DNA of 38,803 bases. It comes from an uncultured Paracoccaceae bacterium. GTDB lineage: Bacteria; Pseudomonadota; Alphaproteobacteria; Rhodobacterales; Rhodobacteraceae. The position numbers were made by a program, and so were the translations under genes. The notes below the pieces were generated by a model. The model was not told the origin of the DNA, ran no database searches, and saw nothing but the letters and a program-made list of their open reading frames with translations. Each line of letters starts with the position of its first letter. The first letter of the stretch is position 1. Location: positions 1 to 38,803 of the forward strand of contig CALKXV010000066.1 of assembly GCA_938005545.1 (NCBI GenBank), in the 5' to 3' direction. Positions 17,372 through 26,068 of the stretch are shown piece after piece.

Positions 17372-17965
17372 TTTGAGGTTTCTCTAAAATGGTTTCCCGA
17401 ACCGGCGGGCGCATGTTTAACACCTGATGGGGTCAGGCGTTTATACCGCTTGAGTCAGTGATTGATCACGATCTGGGCCTGCCTACTACCGAACCGCGTC
17501 CGCCAATTGTAGTACGTCGGATCGTTGATCCCGATGTGACGGATCGGTGATGCCACATCGTCACCAGAGGATAGTTTCAACTCGATCCCACGCGGCAGCT
17601 TCAATACGTCTTCGTCTGAATGTCGTTTCCTCGCCATGCCGAGTCCTCCTCCCGCGGCCAATGTAATGGCCCAATTCTAAGGCATGGGACAGATTTGAGT
17701 ACCGTCGAATCTGATCCTCACCCAACACACGAGTCTTCCAGACCTGAACACGCATCCTGATGTCCGTTATTCCGAAAATTTCATTATCTTTGCATCTGTT
17801 CCATCACAGGATCGACCTTTGATGTCATGCGCCAGGTAAGGTTCGTGGACTGGATATTGCGAAAGCTGGATGTTTCGCATGTGCCGTTGATGCTTGGCAT
17901 CCAACAAGGTAAATCATACAGTTTCTCGTTCTGTGGCACAGTTTTTTCTCGGGACGCTAATATTA
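17372..17965. other. Gene-poor stretch between TetR and the large RTX gene (594 bp)
   Basis: The only recognisable content is an IS3 OrfA remnant at 17488-17637. A weak hairpin (CCTGA ... TCAGG, 17423-17437) lies 51 bp after the TetR gene and could aid termination. The remaining 300 bp downstream of the remnant show no gene I can support. Confidence 0.5.
17488..17637 (-). pseudogene. IS3-family OrfA transposase remnant
   Basis: From ATG 17635-17637, behind GGGAGGAGG, the translation reads MARKRHSDEDVLKLPRGIEL and then SSGDDVASPIRHIGINDPTYYNWRTRFG, with short breaks between the two. This is the N-terminal helix-turn-helix region of an IS3-group OrfA. The normal continuation and the whole OrfB are absent: similarity stops at about 17488. 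Several family-typical residues are replaced, for example LLREIEL reads LPRGIEL, which indicates old decay. Confidence 0.7.
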
Positions 17966-19672
17966 TCAAACGAATATGAAATCCGTGTCGTCCAAAGTGT
18001 TTTGCGATACCGATACGAGCTCGAATGCGTTCACTCCAAAGGCAATCTGGATATCGAAGTTTGCCGCATTAGGGGTCGCAGCGATGTTTAGTTCGATCGA
18101 ACTCGTAACTCCCCATGCCGTTACATCAAGCAGATCGATGCCTACGGAAAAGTCCGTCACTTCATCCATGCCGACGTCGTTGTCAGTAAAAACAAACACA
18201 TCTGCACCGGCTCCGCCGCTCAGAATATCAGTTCCGCTTCCGCCATTTAGTGTGTCGTCACCGTTTCCACCTTCCAGTCGGTCATTGCCTGTTTCGCCAT
18301 GAACGATGTCGTCACCGCTTCTTGCAAGAACGAAATCATTGCCTGAACCAGCAAAGATGGTGTTGTTTCCACCTGTCGCGCGCAACGCGTCATTATAATT
18401 TGAACCGATGAGACCCTCGATTGAAACATGTTGGTCGCCAAAGGCGTCGCCTGTATTGCGGCTCGCGTTCGATAGATCCACGGAAACACTTGAAGACGCA
18501 GTGGAATATGCCGCGCTGTCGAAGCCACCTCCACCGTTGATCACGTCTGCACCAATTCCACCTTCGAGCGTATCGTCGCCATTCCCACCTTCTAGACGAT
18601 CTTCACCCGCCTCTCCGAAGACAACATCATCGCCGCTACGTGCAAGGATGAAGTCATCGCCGCTTCCGGCATTTATTCTGTTCGCATGGCCTGTTGAACG
18701 CAGGTCGTCTGCGTGGTCCGAACCAATCAGGTTTTCAATTGCAGCGTGGGTGTCGCCCATGGCTTCGCCGGTGTTGCGGCTTGCATTACCTAGGTCCACC
18801 GAAACTCCAGAAGTGGCGTTCGAATAAGAAGCACTATCAATGCCGTCACCACCGTTATGTGCATCGGCACCGGCACCGCCTTCCAAGGTGTCGTCCCCAT
18901 CGTTTCCGCTCAGAATATCATCTCCAGCGGCCCCGAATAGGTATGTACCTTCAACCGATGCGCCCAGAGTGTCGTTAAAGATTGTTCCGATCAAGTGTTC
19001 AATTGATACAAATGTATCACCGGATGCGGCGCCTGAGTTTAGGTTTGGGCTTGCCATGTCTACAGTGACCCCTGTTGCAGCTTCAGCATAAGATGCAGTG
19101 TCGTAATCGGCTCCCCCGTTCAGCTCATCAGCCCCTTCACCCCCGAATAAAGTGTCGTTCCCGCTTCCACCCTCCAAACGGTCGTCGCCCAATCCGCCGT
19201 AAATGATGTCGTTCCCACTGCGGGCAAGAACAAAGTCATCACCCCCACCGCCAAAAATAACATTCGCCTCGCCAGAAGCGCGCAAGGCATCATTGAAATC
19301 CGAGCCGATCAAGTTCTCGATCGAAATATGGGCGTCGCCAAAAGCTTCCGCTGTATTCCGGCTTGCATTACTCAGATCTATCGAAACTCCTGTATCCGCA
19401 CTTGCATAAGTAGCGCTGTCGATGCCAGCGCCGCCGTTCAGCGTATCGGCGCCAGTACCGCCATTGAGAGTATCATTACCATCGCCGCCTTCGATGCTGT
19501 CATCGCCCGCGTTTCCGAGCACTTGGTCGTCATCAGCATCAGCAAAGAGTGTATCGTTCCCGTCGCCACCGAAAATCAGGTCGTTACCGTTGCCGCCTGT
19601 GACAAGATCGTTTCCAGCACCCGCAAAAATCGTGTCGTTCCCGTCGCCACCGTTTATCGTGTCGTTGCTCAT
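17966..19672 (-). CDS. Large RTX calcium-binding protein with four long tandem modules
   Basis: The 568-residue secreted-type protein has AGGAAG upstream of ATG 19672 and no Sec signal. Residues 1-85 are RTX nonapeptides (GGDGNDTIF type). Four modules follow, each made of a 60-residue non-RTX unit (DSATYASADTGVSIDLSNAS ... NLIGSDFNDALRA) plus five or six RTX nonapeptides. They are about 107, 88, 107 and 107 residues long; the second lacks two nonapeptides. The C-terminal 100 residues (ADVFVFTDNDVGMDEVTDFS ... DDTDFIFV) resemble a type I secretion/peptidase M10 serralysin-type tail. So it is likely exported by a type I system not encoded here. The modules could be carbohydrate- or surface-interaction units. 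Confidence 0.85.
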   Translation of the reverse strand: MSNDTINGGDGNDTIFAGAGNDLVTGGNGNDLIFGGDGNDTLFADADDDQVLGNAGDDSIEGGDGNDTLNGGTGADTLNGGAGIDSATYASADTGVSIDLSNASRNTAEAFGDAHISIENLIGSDFNDALRASGEANVIFGGGGDDFVLARSGNDIIYGGLGDDRLEGGSGNDTLFGGEGADELNGGADYDTASYAEAATGVTVDMASPNLNSGAASGDTFVSIEHLIGTIFNDTLGASVEGTYLFGAAGDDILSGNDGDDTLEGGAGADAHNGGDGIDSASYSNATSGVSVDLGNASRNTGEAMGDTHAAIENLIGSDHADDLRSTGHANRINAGSGDDFILARSGDDVVFGEAGEDRLEGGNGDDTLEGGIGADVINGGGGFDSAAYSTASSSVSVDLSNASRNTGDAFGDQHVSIEGLIGSNYNDALRATGGNNTIFAGSGNDFVLARSGDDIVHGETGNDRLEGGNGDDTLNGGSGTDILSGGAGADVFVFTDNDVGMDEVTDFSVGIDLLDVTAWGVTSSIELNIAATPNAANFDIQIAFGVNAFELVSVSQNTLDDTDFIFV

Positions 19673-19717
19673 AAGAAACTTCCTAGTTCACTCGATGGAA
19701 GAAAATAATGGTGCCCA

Positions 19718-19751
19718 AAGATTCTCTAAAATCTTGTAACGGTCTAATCTT
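19718..19751. promoter_or_regulatory. Triple AAGATT/AATCTT half-site array upstream of the RTX gene
   Basis: AAGATT (19718-19723) and AATCTT (19730-19735) form a perfect six-base inverted repeat with a six-base centre. A further AATCTT is at 19746-19751, sixteen bases on. The array lies about 45-80 bp upstream of the RTX start. It could be an operator, but the region is AT-rich and chance is possible. Confidence 0.25.
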
Positions 19752-19946
19752 GAACGAAATCCTGTTAGGCATGTTCTTTTTGTCTGCTCAGTCAACCCAA
19801 CAACAGGTCTGGTGTCGGCGTTTGATGTTCCAGTACGCGGCTTAGAACTCTCGCCTATGGATCAGATGGTTTTGATCTTAAAGTTTGATCGTGTGGCAGC
19901 AACCAACGCCGACTGAAGGAGAAACGAAACAGTCGTTAAGAACGTT

Positions 19947-19969
19947 GCGGGGAGGCGCCATCTCCCCGC
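19947..19969 (-). terminator. Hairpin downstream of the small secreted-protein gene
   Basis: A perfect eight-base-pair stem GCGGGGAG ... CTCCCCGC with a seven-base loop lies 17 bp beyond the stop of the gene at 19986-20330. On the minus strand it is followed by AACGTTCTTAACG, not a strong U-run, so termination may be partial. Confidence 0.5.
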
Positions 19970-19985
19970 TGATTTACGCTTAAGC

Positions 19986-20330
19986 TTACGATCCGAAATC
20001 GCCCAGCGAGCCGAAGTCTACCTGTACCGAAGTTTCGACGCTTGGCGATGGATCTGGGACATTGGTCAGATCAGGTGCACGCGCAGAAAAGATACCGCCC
20101 ATGAACCCGCTGCGGCCTTTGACGAAGTCGCGCAATGCTTTTGCCATGGGATTCTCACCTTTCATAAGGTGTGGATTTGCACGGATAAATGTGAGCAAAG
20201 CCTTCGTGTTGTCGCTTTCAGACAGTTCCCGAAGCGTGTCCAAGTCTTGTTGGGTGTAAGCAGCGTAAGAACCGTGGTTCACCCCGATAAGGATCGCCGC
20301 CGACATCACTGCAATTTTCAGTTTTTTCAT
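19986..20330 (-). CDS. Small secreted protein of unknown function
   Basis: The 114-residue product starts MKKLKIAVMSAAILIGVNHG, with likely signal peptidase cleavage after SYA near residue 23. It has a mature helical, charged part (TQQDLDTLRELSESDNTKAL) and a C-terminal tail with the repeated motif FGSLGDFGS. A longer frame to 20414 exists, but the signal peptide supports ATG 20330. I recognise no family. It is divergent from the PRTase-HAD-GT4 gene, with about 225 bp between starts, so both promoters lie there. It could be a periplasmic or exported accessory of the surface-polysaccharide region; this is context only. Confidence 0.6.
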   Translation of the reverse strand: MKKLKIAVMSAAILIGVNHGSYAAYTQQDLDTLRELSESDNTKALLTFIRANPHLMKGENPMAKALRDFVKGRSGFMGGIFSARAPDLTNVPDPSPSVETSVQVDFGSLGDFGS

Positions 20331-20556
20331 GTTATGTACTCTACCGTAATTCAACTGCTGGGTGGGTAACATCCAACCCTTGAAGATACAGTAAATCGCG
20401 AACTGAACGACCAACCGAGTTTACACAAATTTTCAAAAACTTCGCCGTTTTAGCACATCCTTAATTGTGATTTGCGATTCAAGCTTCGTCCAAGCCGCTC
20501 GCCTTTGCGCGACGGGACGTCTTGGGAAAAAAAGAATTCTGCTAGGGGCTTATGCA

Positions 20557-23082
20557 ATGAATTTGTCTTATCGAGACTACTTTGATCTGTCGCAAACGAT
20601 CTCTTCGAACATCTCAAAGATTCCGCAGGCGGATATTGTTGTGGGCGTTCCCAAATCCGGGCTGATCCCTGGAACCATGATTGCGACGATGCGAAATTTG
20701 CCGTTCTTCGACTTGGATGGTTTTGTGTTTTCGTTCAATGCACGGAAAGGCCAGCGACGCCAGGTCGGGAGTCTGATAACGGAAAAGCAACGCGTCTTGA
20801 TCGTTGACGATAGTATCAACACTGGCAACGAACTCCGCCGTACTGCCGAACGGGTCAGTGGCCTTTCTGAAATTGCAGAATTTACGTTCTGTGGGATTTA
20901 CGGCAACCAGAAGAAACCCAAGAATACGCCCCCTCACGTCGTGCTGGAAGTGGTTCCGCAACCCCGGATCTTTCAGTGGAACTACCGCAATCACATTGTT
21001 GCAGAGAACGCTTGCTTTGATTTGGATGGCGTCCTTTGCATAGATCCAACTTTGGAACAGAACGACGACGGGCCACTTTACCGAGAGTTCATCCGCACGG
21101 CAGCACCGCTTTACATCCCGGCGAAACGCATCAGCGCCATCGTGACGTCCCGGCTTGAAAGATATCGAGCGGAGACTGAAGACTGGCTTAAAGAGAACGG
21201 GGTTAAATACAGCGAACTGATCATGCTTGACCTTCCAGATGCGGAAACCCGCCGAAAACTCGGTGTACATGCAGCCTATAAAGCTGAGGTTTACGGAAAA
21301 CGAAGTGAAATCCTTTTTATTGAAAGTAACCGCGATCAGGCAGCGGAAATCGCTAGACTTACGGACAAACCAGTCCTTTGTACGGATGCCGACAGTTACT
21401 TCTACGGTCGCTCTGGTGACGTGCCAAAACTGGCGCGGATCGAGCAAGTTGGCCGCCTTGAAAACGAAAACCATCTGTTGCGCTCACAGCTGGATGGAGC
21501 AATGCGATACCTGAAGGATGCGAGCATTGAGTACACTGATTGGGTGGATTCTTTTGAGATAGAAAACAAAAAACAACTCAAAACAGATTCGCCTTACCGA
21601 CGCCTGCAACTGCTTGAAGACAGAAAAAGCATCGATACCCGCTACTCGCCGAAACACCCAAAACCTGGAAAAGGTCTTCGGGTCGCAATGATCTCGACCA
21701 GTTTTGATTTGAAAGTGGGCGCAGGCGCGGCTGCGTCTTCGGCGCGGTTGCGAGACTGCCTGACCTCCGCAGGCCACACAGTCGAGACTTTTTCGCTCGA
21801 CAACTACAGGCGGAATGGCACCGAAAGTTCCGAACAGCCCATAAAAGGCACAGAGGTGCCTATGTGGATATCGCTGGGTTCAACACCTATTTCCCAACTT
21901 GTCATACGCGATGTGAACCAATTCGCGCCGGATTGCATAATTCTTGGCGCGGTCGATCGGAGCATCCTCGGCACAGTCGATATCTTGAAGCTCAACTTTC
22001 CGATCGTATGGATTGCAAGGGACAATCTTGTTCACACCGGTGGATGCTTGTTTAAACTTGAGCCCGAGCAAATCGAACACGTTCCCAACGAAGTGCGCGG
22101 TTACGTTCGGCATCTGACGTGTAAGGGTCACAAAACGGGATGCAAAGAATGCCCCGTCGTTAAAGACGAGCGCGAGCACGCACTTGTCTCTGCGTCATAC
22201 ACTCTTAAATCGATGGTCTATCGCCGCAGGCCAGACATTGTGTTCTGCGCAATTTCTGAATGGTTAAAAAACGAACTCGAGGCAGCCCCATTGACCAGTC
22301 AGCACGACATACGATTGGTCAGCAATCCAATTCCACGAATAAAACTTCCGTCCCGCGCGGACTGCCGTGCCGAACTTGGATTGACCCCCGATGCAAAGCT
22401 TATTCTTGCTCCCGTTCACAAAGCAGGGAATGCAAGAAAAGGGTTCCTTTTCGCTGCTCAAGCGCTTGCGCAGCTACATGAACGAACAAGCGCAGAAAAA
22501 CGCGAAAACATCACCGTTGCGGTATTCGGCCAGGTGAATGACGAGGACGACAGCAGCCACCTCTACCCGTTCAAGACCGTAAAGTTGGGCTTCATCGAAG
22601 ACGAAGAAGAAAAGTCGATGATTTATAAATCTGCGGATGTAACACTTGTTCCTTCGATGCAGGAAAGCCTTTCCGTTATCGCCTCTGACTCAATCTGCAA
22701 CGGAACACCTGTCGTTTGCTTTAACACCAGCGGCCTGCCGTATTTTGTAAGAAACCGGATCAATGGTTTCCTCGCACAGCCGTATGATCCCGAAGATCTG
22801 GCACGTGGTCTCTATTGGGCCCTCTTTCAAGTCAATACGGCTGCGGTTCGAAGTGCTGCGGCGCAAATTGGTAAAGAGCTTTTTGATCCCAAAGCCAATA
22901 CAACTCTTCTGGTAGACGCGATGAACCATGCCATTGCAAAGCACAGCGAACTGAATTTCGATGAGTATGATTTCAGTGAGATCAGCGAGTTTGCAGACAG
23001 CATTAGTGCAACGAATCGATTTAAACATATTTATCGGCGAAGTCTGGAAAAAGCGCGTCGCGAGACATTAAGGGCGTCGTAG
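20557..23082 (+). CDS. Trifunctional fusion: phosphoribosyltransferase, HAD phosphatase and GT4 glycosyltransferase
   Basis: This is an 841-residue fusion. ATG 20557 has AGGGG nine bases upstream; a longer frame to 20467 lacks support. Residues 1-145 are a type I PRTase fold with the PRPP loop VLIVDDSINTG at 80-90. Residues 150-310 are a HAD-like domain: motif I DLDGVL at 155-160, motif II T197/S198, a lysine in AAYKAEVY, and motif IV LFIESNRDQA. Residues about 374-800 are a GT4 glycosyltransferase with a cysteine set C497 and C522-x6-C529-x2-C532 (TGGC ... CKECP) and the donor motif E703-x7-D711. A plausible role is PRPP-dependent ribofuranosyl transfer, HAD dephosphorylation and extension by the GT4 in surface glycan synthesis. 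No partner gene is directly adjacent on this strand. Confidence 0.85.
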   Translation: MNLSYRDYFDLSQTISSNISKIPQADIVVGVPKSGLIPGTMIATMRNLPFFDLDGFVFSFNARKGQRRQVGSLITEKQRVLIVDDSINTGNELRRTAERVSGLSEIAEFTFCGIYGNQKKPKNTPPHVVLEVVPQPRIFQWNYRNHIVAENACFDLDGVLCIDPTLEQNDDGPLYREFIRTAAPLYIPAKRISAIVTSRLERYRAETEDWLKENGVKYSELIMLDLPDAETRRKLGVHAAYKAEVYGKRSEILFIESNRDQAAEIARLTDKPVLCTDADSYFYGRSGDVPKLARIEQVGRLENENHLLRSQLDGAMRYLKDASIEYTDWVDSFEIENKKQLKTDSPYRRLQLLEDRKSIDTRYSPKHPKPGKGLRVAMISTSFDLKVGAGAAASSARLRDCLTSAGHTVETFSLDNYRRNGTESSEQPIKGTEVPMWISLGSTPISQLVIRDVNQFAPDCIILGAVDRSILGTVDILKLNFPIVWIARDNLVHTGGCLFKLEPEQIEHVPNEVRGYVRHLTCKGHKTGCKECPVVKDEREHALVSASYTLKSMVYRRRPDIVFCAISEWLKNELEAAPLTSQHDIRLVSNPIPRIKLPSRADCRAELGLTPDAKLILAPVHKAGNARKGFLFAAQALAQLHERTSAEKRENITVAVFGQVNDEDDSSHLYPFKTVKLGFIEDEEEKSMIYKSADVTLVPSMQESLSVIASDSICNGTPVVCFNTSGLPYFVRNRINGFLAQPYDPEDLARGLYWALFQVNTAAVRSAAAQIGKELFDPKANTTLLVDAMNHAIAKHSELNFDEYDFSEISEFADSISATNRFKHIYRRSLEKARRETLRAS

Positions 23083-23152
23083 AACCCACCAATGGCTGAC
23101 CGGAACCGAGTTGGTGGCAGTCGCACAGTGCTAGAAAATACCACCGACGCTG

Positions 23153-23176
23153 AAAGGGCGCTTGGTTGGGCCCTTT
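23153..23176. terminator. Hairpin between convergent genes
   Basis: AAAGGGC ... GCCCTTT forms a seven-base-pair stem with a ten-base loop, placed 70 bp after the PRTase-HAD-GT4 stop and 14 bp from the stop of the opposing gene. A-rich and T-rich flanks could let it work in both directions. Confidence 0.5.
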
Positions 23177-23189
23177 AAAATTGCGTCAG

Positions 23190-23945
23190 TTATCCAATGA
23201 TCCTGACGCTTGTAACCAAGAGAATTTCGCAGGCGCCGTTGCCTCTGTCGTGACGCGACATCGATGTCTGCCAACGCCAACCGTCACTGTGACTGATGTT
23301 GACAAGGTATCCTTCAATTTCAACGGTCTGACCCTTTTTGATCTTTTGAAGCTGTTTCTTCACACCGTGCGATGCTGGGATCACATGAACATTCGAACTG
23401 TTATGAATGATGTCGTTTACGGCGATGTCGCTGCCAGGGTCATAGCTCATGGAGGCAAATCGTCCGGACTGAGTGACCTTAACTTCTGAAAGCAACTGAT
23501 CCGACGCCATTTTGCCCCATCCAAGTGCGAGATCGACAGGCGAAAACAACGCCTCACGACCTTTTCGATATAGCGCAACGGACAGAACCTTGGCTTTAAC
23601 TTTGAATTCTGCGACTGCAGTCAGCTGATGACCTGCCTTACTGTAATCCCTCTTTTGACGAAGAAGCGACTGCACAGGCGCACCGTATGCAACTGGTGCG
23701 GAATGGGCTTGCGGCAACGCTCGAGACCCGGCTGAAACGCTTGAATCTTCGGCGATCAATAGCCCAAGCGCAATCACAAGCAACCTAAATATGCCGCGAC
23801 TTTTCGCGGTTGTGCAATGCGATCTTTCGGTTCGGAGCGCGCCTTTACAACGCACGTCTCCCTTAAATCCTTCTTTGGAAAAATTTTGGTAGTGACCTGA
23901 GATAAAACGATAAATCATGAAACACACTCGCCGTTTGGTTAACAT
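23190..23945 (-). CDS. Conserved exported protein of unknown function
   Basis: The 251-residue product has a basic N-terminus and one hydrophobic segment (GIFRLLVIALGLLIAEDSSV, about residues 51-70), so it is either secreted or held by a single helix. The conserved-looking C-terminal part contains TAVAEFKVKAKVLSVALYRK, SPVDLALGWGKMASDQLL, SSNVHVIPASHGVKKQLQ, then VEIEGYLVNI and DGWRWQTSMSRHDRGNGAC. I recall proteins of this pattern in other Proteobacteria without a known role. The exact start (23945 or 23918) is uncertain; the cytoplasmic part is unusually long. Confidence 0.7.
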   Translation of the reverse strand: MLTKRRVCFMIYRFISGHYQNFSKEGFKGDVRCKGALRTERSHCTTAKSRGIFRLLVIALGLLIAEDSSVSAGSRALPQAHSAPVAYGAPVQSLLRQKRDYSKAGHQLTAVAEFKVKAKVLSVALYRKGREALFSPVDLALGWGKMASDQLLSEVKVTQSGRFASMSYDPGSDIAVNDIIHNSSNVHVIPASHGVKKQLQKIKKGQTVEIEGYLVNISHSDGWRWQTSMSRHDRGNGACEILLVTSVRIIG

Positions 23946-24099
23946 CGCATAAACAGAGAAGTTAAATTAAACGGCCAAATACGCAACAAATTTTAGTTAA
24001 ACTGGTTAAGGCGAGGCTGAAATGAAATTCGATCCGGCGCGTTTAATCGACAAGCAGCCCAGCAAACCTCGCTCTATGGCATGCTGCAAATGATATGGT

Positions 24100-24502
24100 A
24101 TCCTTGCAAAGAAGACCACTTGGTCGACAAGAAACGCAATGCACGGTTCTGATTTTTTCCGCTGCGGTCATGCGGCGACCGTACCAATTCACCCGCCCGT
24201 GCAGTATCAAAAATTGTTCACTGAGGTCTGTGACAACATCGCTTGCAGCCTGCGAAAGCTCAGGTGAATGTCCCTCGATTGCACGTTTTTTCAATCCAGA
24301 TTGCGTGCCCGACGCCCTGAGCAAAGATAATTCCAAACTCAGCCAACGAACCACGAAGCATGTTGATCGTCTGGGTCCTTTGCCGAACAATCAGATCCCG
24401 CGCACGATGAAGCGACAAGATTGCCTGTTGTTCTGGCGACTTGATCTCAACGAACCGCCCTCTCGGCGATGCAAGCATCTGATCCAGTTGGAAACGGACC
24501 AT
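24100..24502 (-). pseudogene. IS110-family transposase fragment, frameshifted
   Basis: Reading from 24502 the frame gives FVEIKSPEQQAILSLHRARD and LIVRQRTQTINMLRGSLAEF, the well-conserved central part of IS110 transposases. Near 24290 similarity shifts into another frame (PELSQAASDVVTDLSEQFLI), then fades by about 24100. Both the N-terminal DEDD catalytic part and the C-terminal transposase_20 part are missing. The 5' edge at about 24500 abuts the truncated gene at 24503, so this remnant marks the break point. Confidence 0.75.
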
Positions 24503-24918
24503 TGGGGTTCGCCGAGAACGTGAATGCTCCGGTCACCTGGGACAACGTGGATGATATTGGCGAACAAAAACTCAAGATCGGAACAGTGCTAGGTTATGCC
24601 AACACGGATGAATTCGATGAAAAGGCCGGCACCGATTGGATACACGCCATTCCTGCGCCGGACGATATTTCCAATCTTCGCAAGTTGGCGCGACGGCGCA
24701 TTGATGTGGCGGTGATCGACAATCTGGTTCTGTCGTATCTTATCGCCACCGATGACAGTTTGAAAGACATGATAGATACGCTGGTATTCAACGAGCGGTC
24801 CTTGGAATGCGAGACCCTTTACCTGTGTTTCAAGGACGATGAAACCGGCCGCGCGTTGCAGGACAAGTTCAGCGGTGATCGTGCAAAGATCGGCGTTGAA
24901 CAGATCGTTGAAAGCTAA
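24503..24918 (+). pseudogene. Periplasmic solute-binding protein (family 3), 3' fragment
   Basis: The surviving 138 residues read GFAENVNAPVTWDNVDDIGE, KIGTVLGYANTDEFDEKAGT and IDVAVIDNLVLSYLI, which look like the second lobe and C-terminus of an amino-acid-type ABC binding protein (SBP_bac_3). The signal peptide and first lobe are absent, and the similarity starts exactly where the IS110 fragment ends. No ABC permease or ATPase gene is nearby. Confidence 0.7.
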
Positions 24919-25174
24919 TTCAAAGACGAATTCTGATGTCTGGTCAGGCAGATAATGCTGGACTGAAACCAGTCGCTCCCAATTCGCAGACGCGTCCGCA
25001 CCTGATGTTTCCGAGACGCTTGGCTTGGAGTTTGTATTTTTTAATTGGTTCTCGATTATCTTCAATTCCCACCTCAGCAACCGCTCGTCGCGAAAGTCGC
25101 TTCTCTTCGTCTATCTTTCCGCTGCTTGAGCGCACAGGTGGGATCCGACTTGACGGCGCTTTCTTCGCTAGTTC

Positions 25175-26068
25175 TCAGGCAACAGCTCGGATGACGTCAC
25201 AGGTTTCCCGCCACTTTGTCCGCGCGCGAGGCAAATAGGTCGTGTTGTACCATAGCTGCGCATCGTGTCCCAATTTGTTCAGCTGATCACCCTGTGACAG
25301 TAAATTTGCGACTGCGAGCGGTAAGTCAGCACAGCTACCTTCGGTCGTATACTGACGACCTACAATGGCATCGGAACAAAAGCTTAGTTCGCTCACAATC
25401 GGTGTGCCCGCTGACAAGGCGGCTACGAAGCGCGGTGTTTCGAAGTGATGCGACTTTACGGAATGTACGTTGAGACAAACGCGGGACTGTGCTGAGGCAT
25501 CCTCGATCACGATGTCCTTTGACGGCGAAAGCGTCAATCCCATTGCTTCGATCGCATCGCACACTGATTGGCGTCTTTGGTTCAGGCTGCCAACGAAACA
25601 GACGTCATAAGCCCGATCCTGCATTGGCCTGAATTCTTGTTGTCGAAGGGTTGCTACATCAAACCCGAAAACCGGAATGTTCAACTGGCGACGCAAGACT
25701 TCAGTTTGTGGAGGATAATAATCCAGCAAGATGTCGATCGAAGGTAAACGTTTGGCCAGCATTTTTCGCTTTGATCGAATTGCAAGGCGCGCTTCGATTC
25801 CTGTTTCCCATGGCCGACCCAAAACGGTTACGACCGAAAAATTTAGATAGATATAGGTGCAACCGGGCTTGCGTTGAAAGATCGGAATATTTTCACCAAT
25901 CAGAAAAACCGAGGTGTTTTCATCGTGCTTTGCCGCATCAACGGTATCTGTGATAAAAAGCTCCGCCTTCTCATCGAAATGCGATTGGATCATTTCGTGA
26001 ATGAAATGTGCGACGTTCTTTATGAATGGATAGCTGAAAGAATGGATAACTAAAGCAGCGCGGCTCAT
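25175..26068 (-). CDS. CgeB-like glycosyltransferase
   Basis: The 297-residue protein starts at ATG 26066-26068 (MSRAALVIHSFSYPFIKNVA), with AAGGA eight bases upstream; an open frame extends 62 codons further but lacks similarity and a ribosome-binding site. It shows the nucleotide-sugar-binding domain of the Glyco_trans_1_2/CgeB type: DVCFVGSLNQRRQSVCDAIE, then RVCLNVHSVKSHHFETPRFV and AALSAGTPIVSE. It is likely a cytoplasmic sugar transferase of the neighbouring exopolysaccharide locus. It is divergent from the exoA-like gene with 235 bp between starts. Donor and acceptor are unknown. Confidence 0.75.
   Translation of the reverse strand: MSRAALVIHSFSYPFIKNVAHFIHEMIQSHFDEKAELFITDTVDAAKHDENTSVFLIGENIPIFQRKPGCTYIYLNFSVVTVLGRPWETGIEARLAIRSKRKMLAKRLPSIDILLDYYPPQTEVLRRQLNIPVFGFDVATLRQQEFRPMQDRAYDVCFVGSLNQRRQSVCDAIEAMGLTLSPSKDIVIEDASAQSRVCLNVHSVKSHHFETPRFVAALSAGTPIVSELSFCSDAIVGRQYTTEGSCADLPLAVANLLSQGDQLNKLGHDAQLWYNTTYLPRARTKWRETCDVIRAVA

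Larger units (their letters stand above)
19673..19985. other. Intergenic region upstream of the large RTX gene (313 bp)
   Basis: It contains the RTX ribosome-binding site and promoter region, an inverted repeat (19718-19735, listed separately) and a hairpin at 19947-19969 behind the small secreted-protein gene. No further gene is evident. Confidence 0.5.

Noticed and set aside
17966-19672. Regularly spaced repeats that could suggest a CRISPR array
   Set aside because: They are in-frame RTX codons with 27-bp periodicity and no constant repeat separated by unique spacers.
20614-21474. 286-codon open frame antisense to the PRTase-HAD region
   Set aside because: The opposite strand has clear PRPP and HAD motifs; the antisense translation shows none and no ribosome-binding site.
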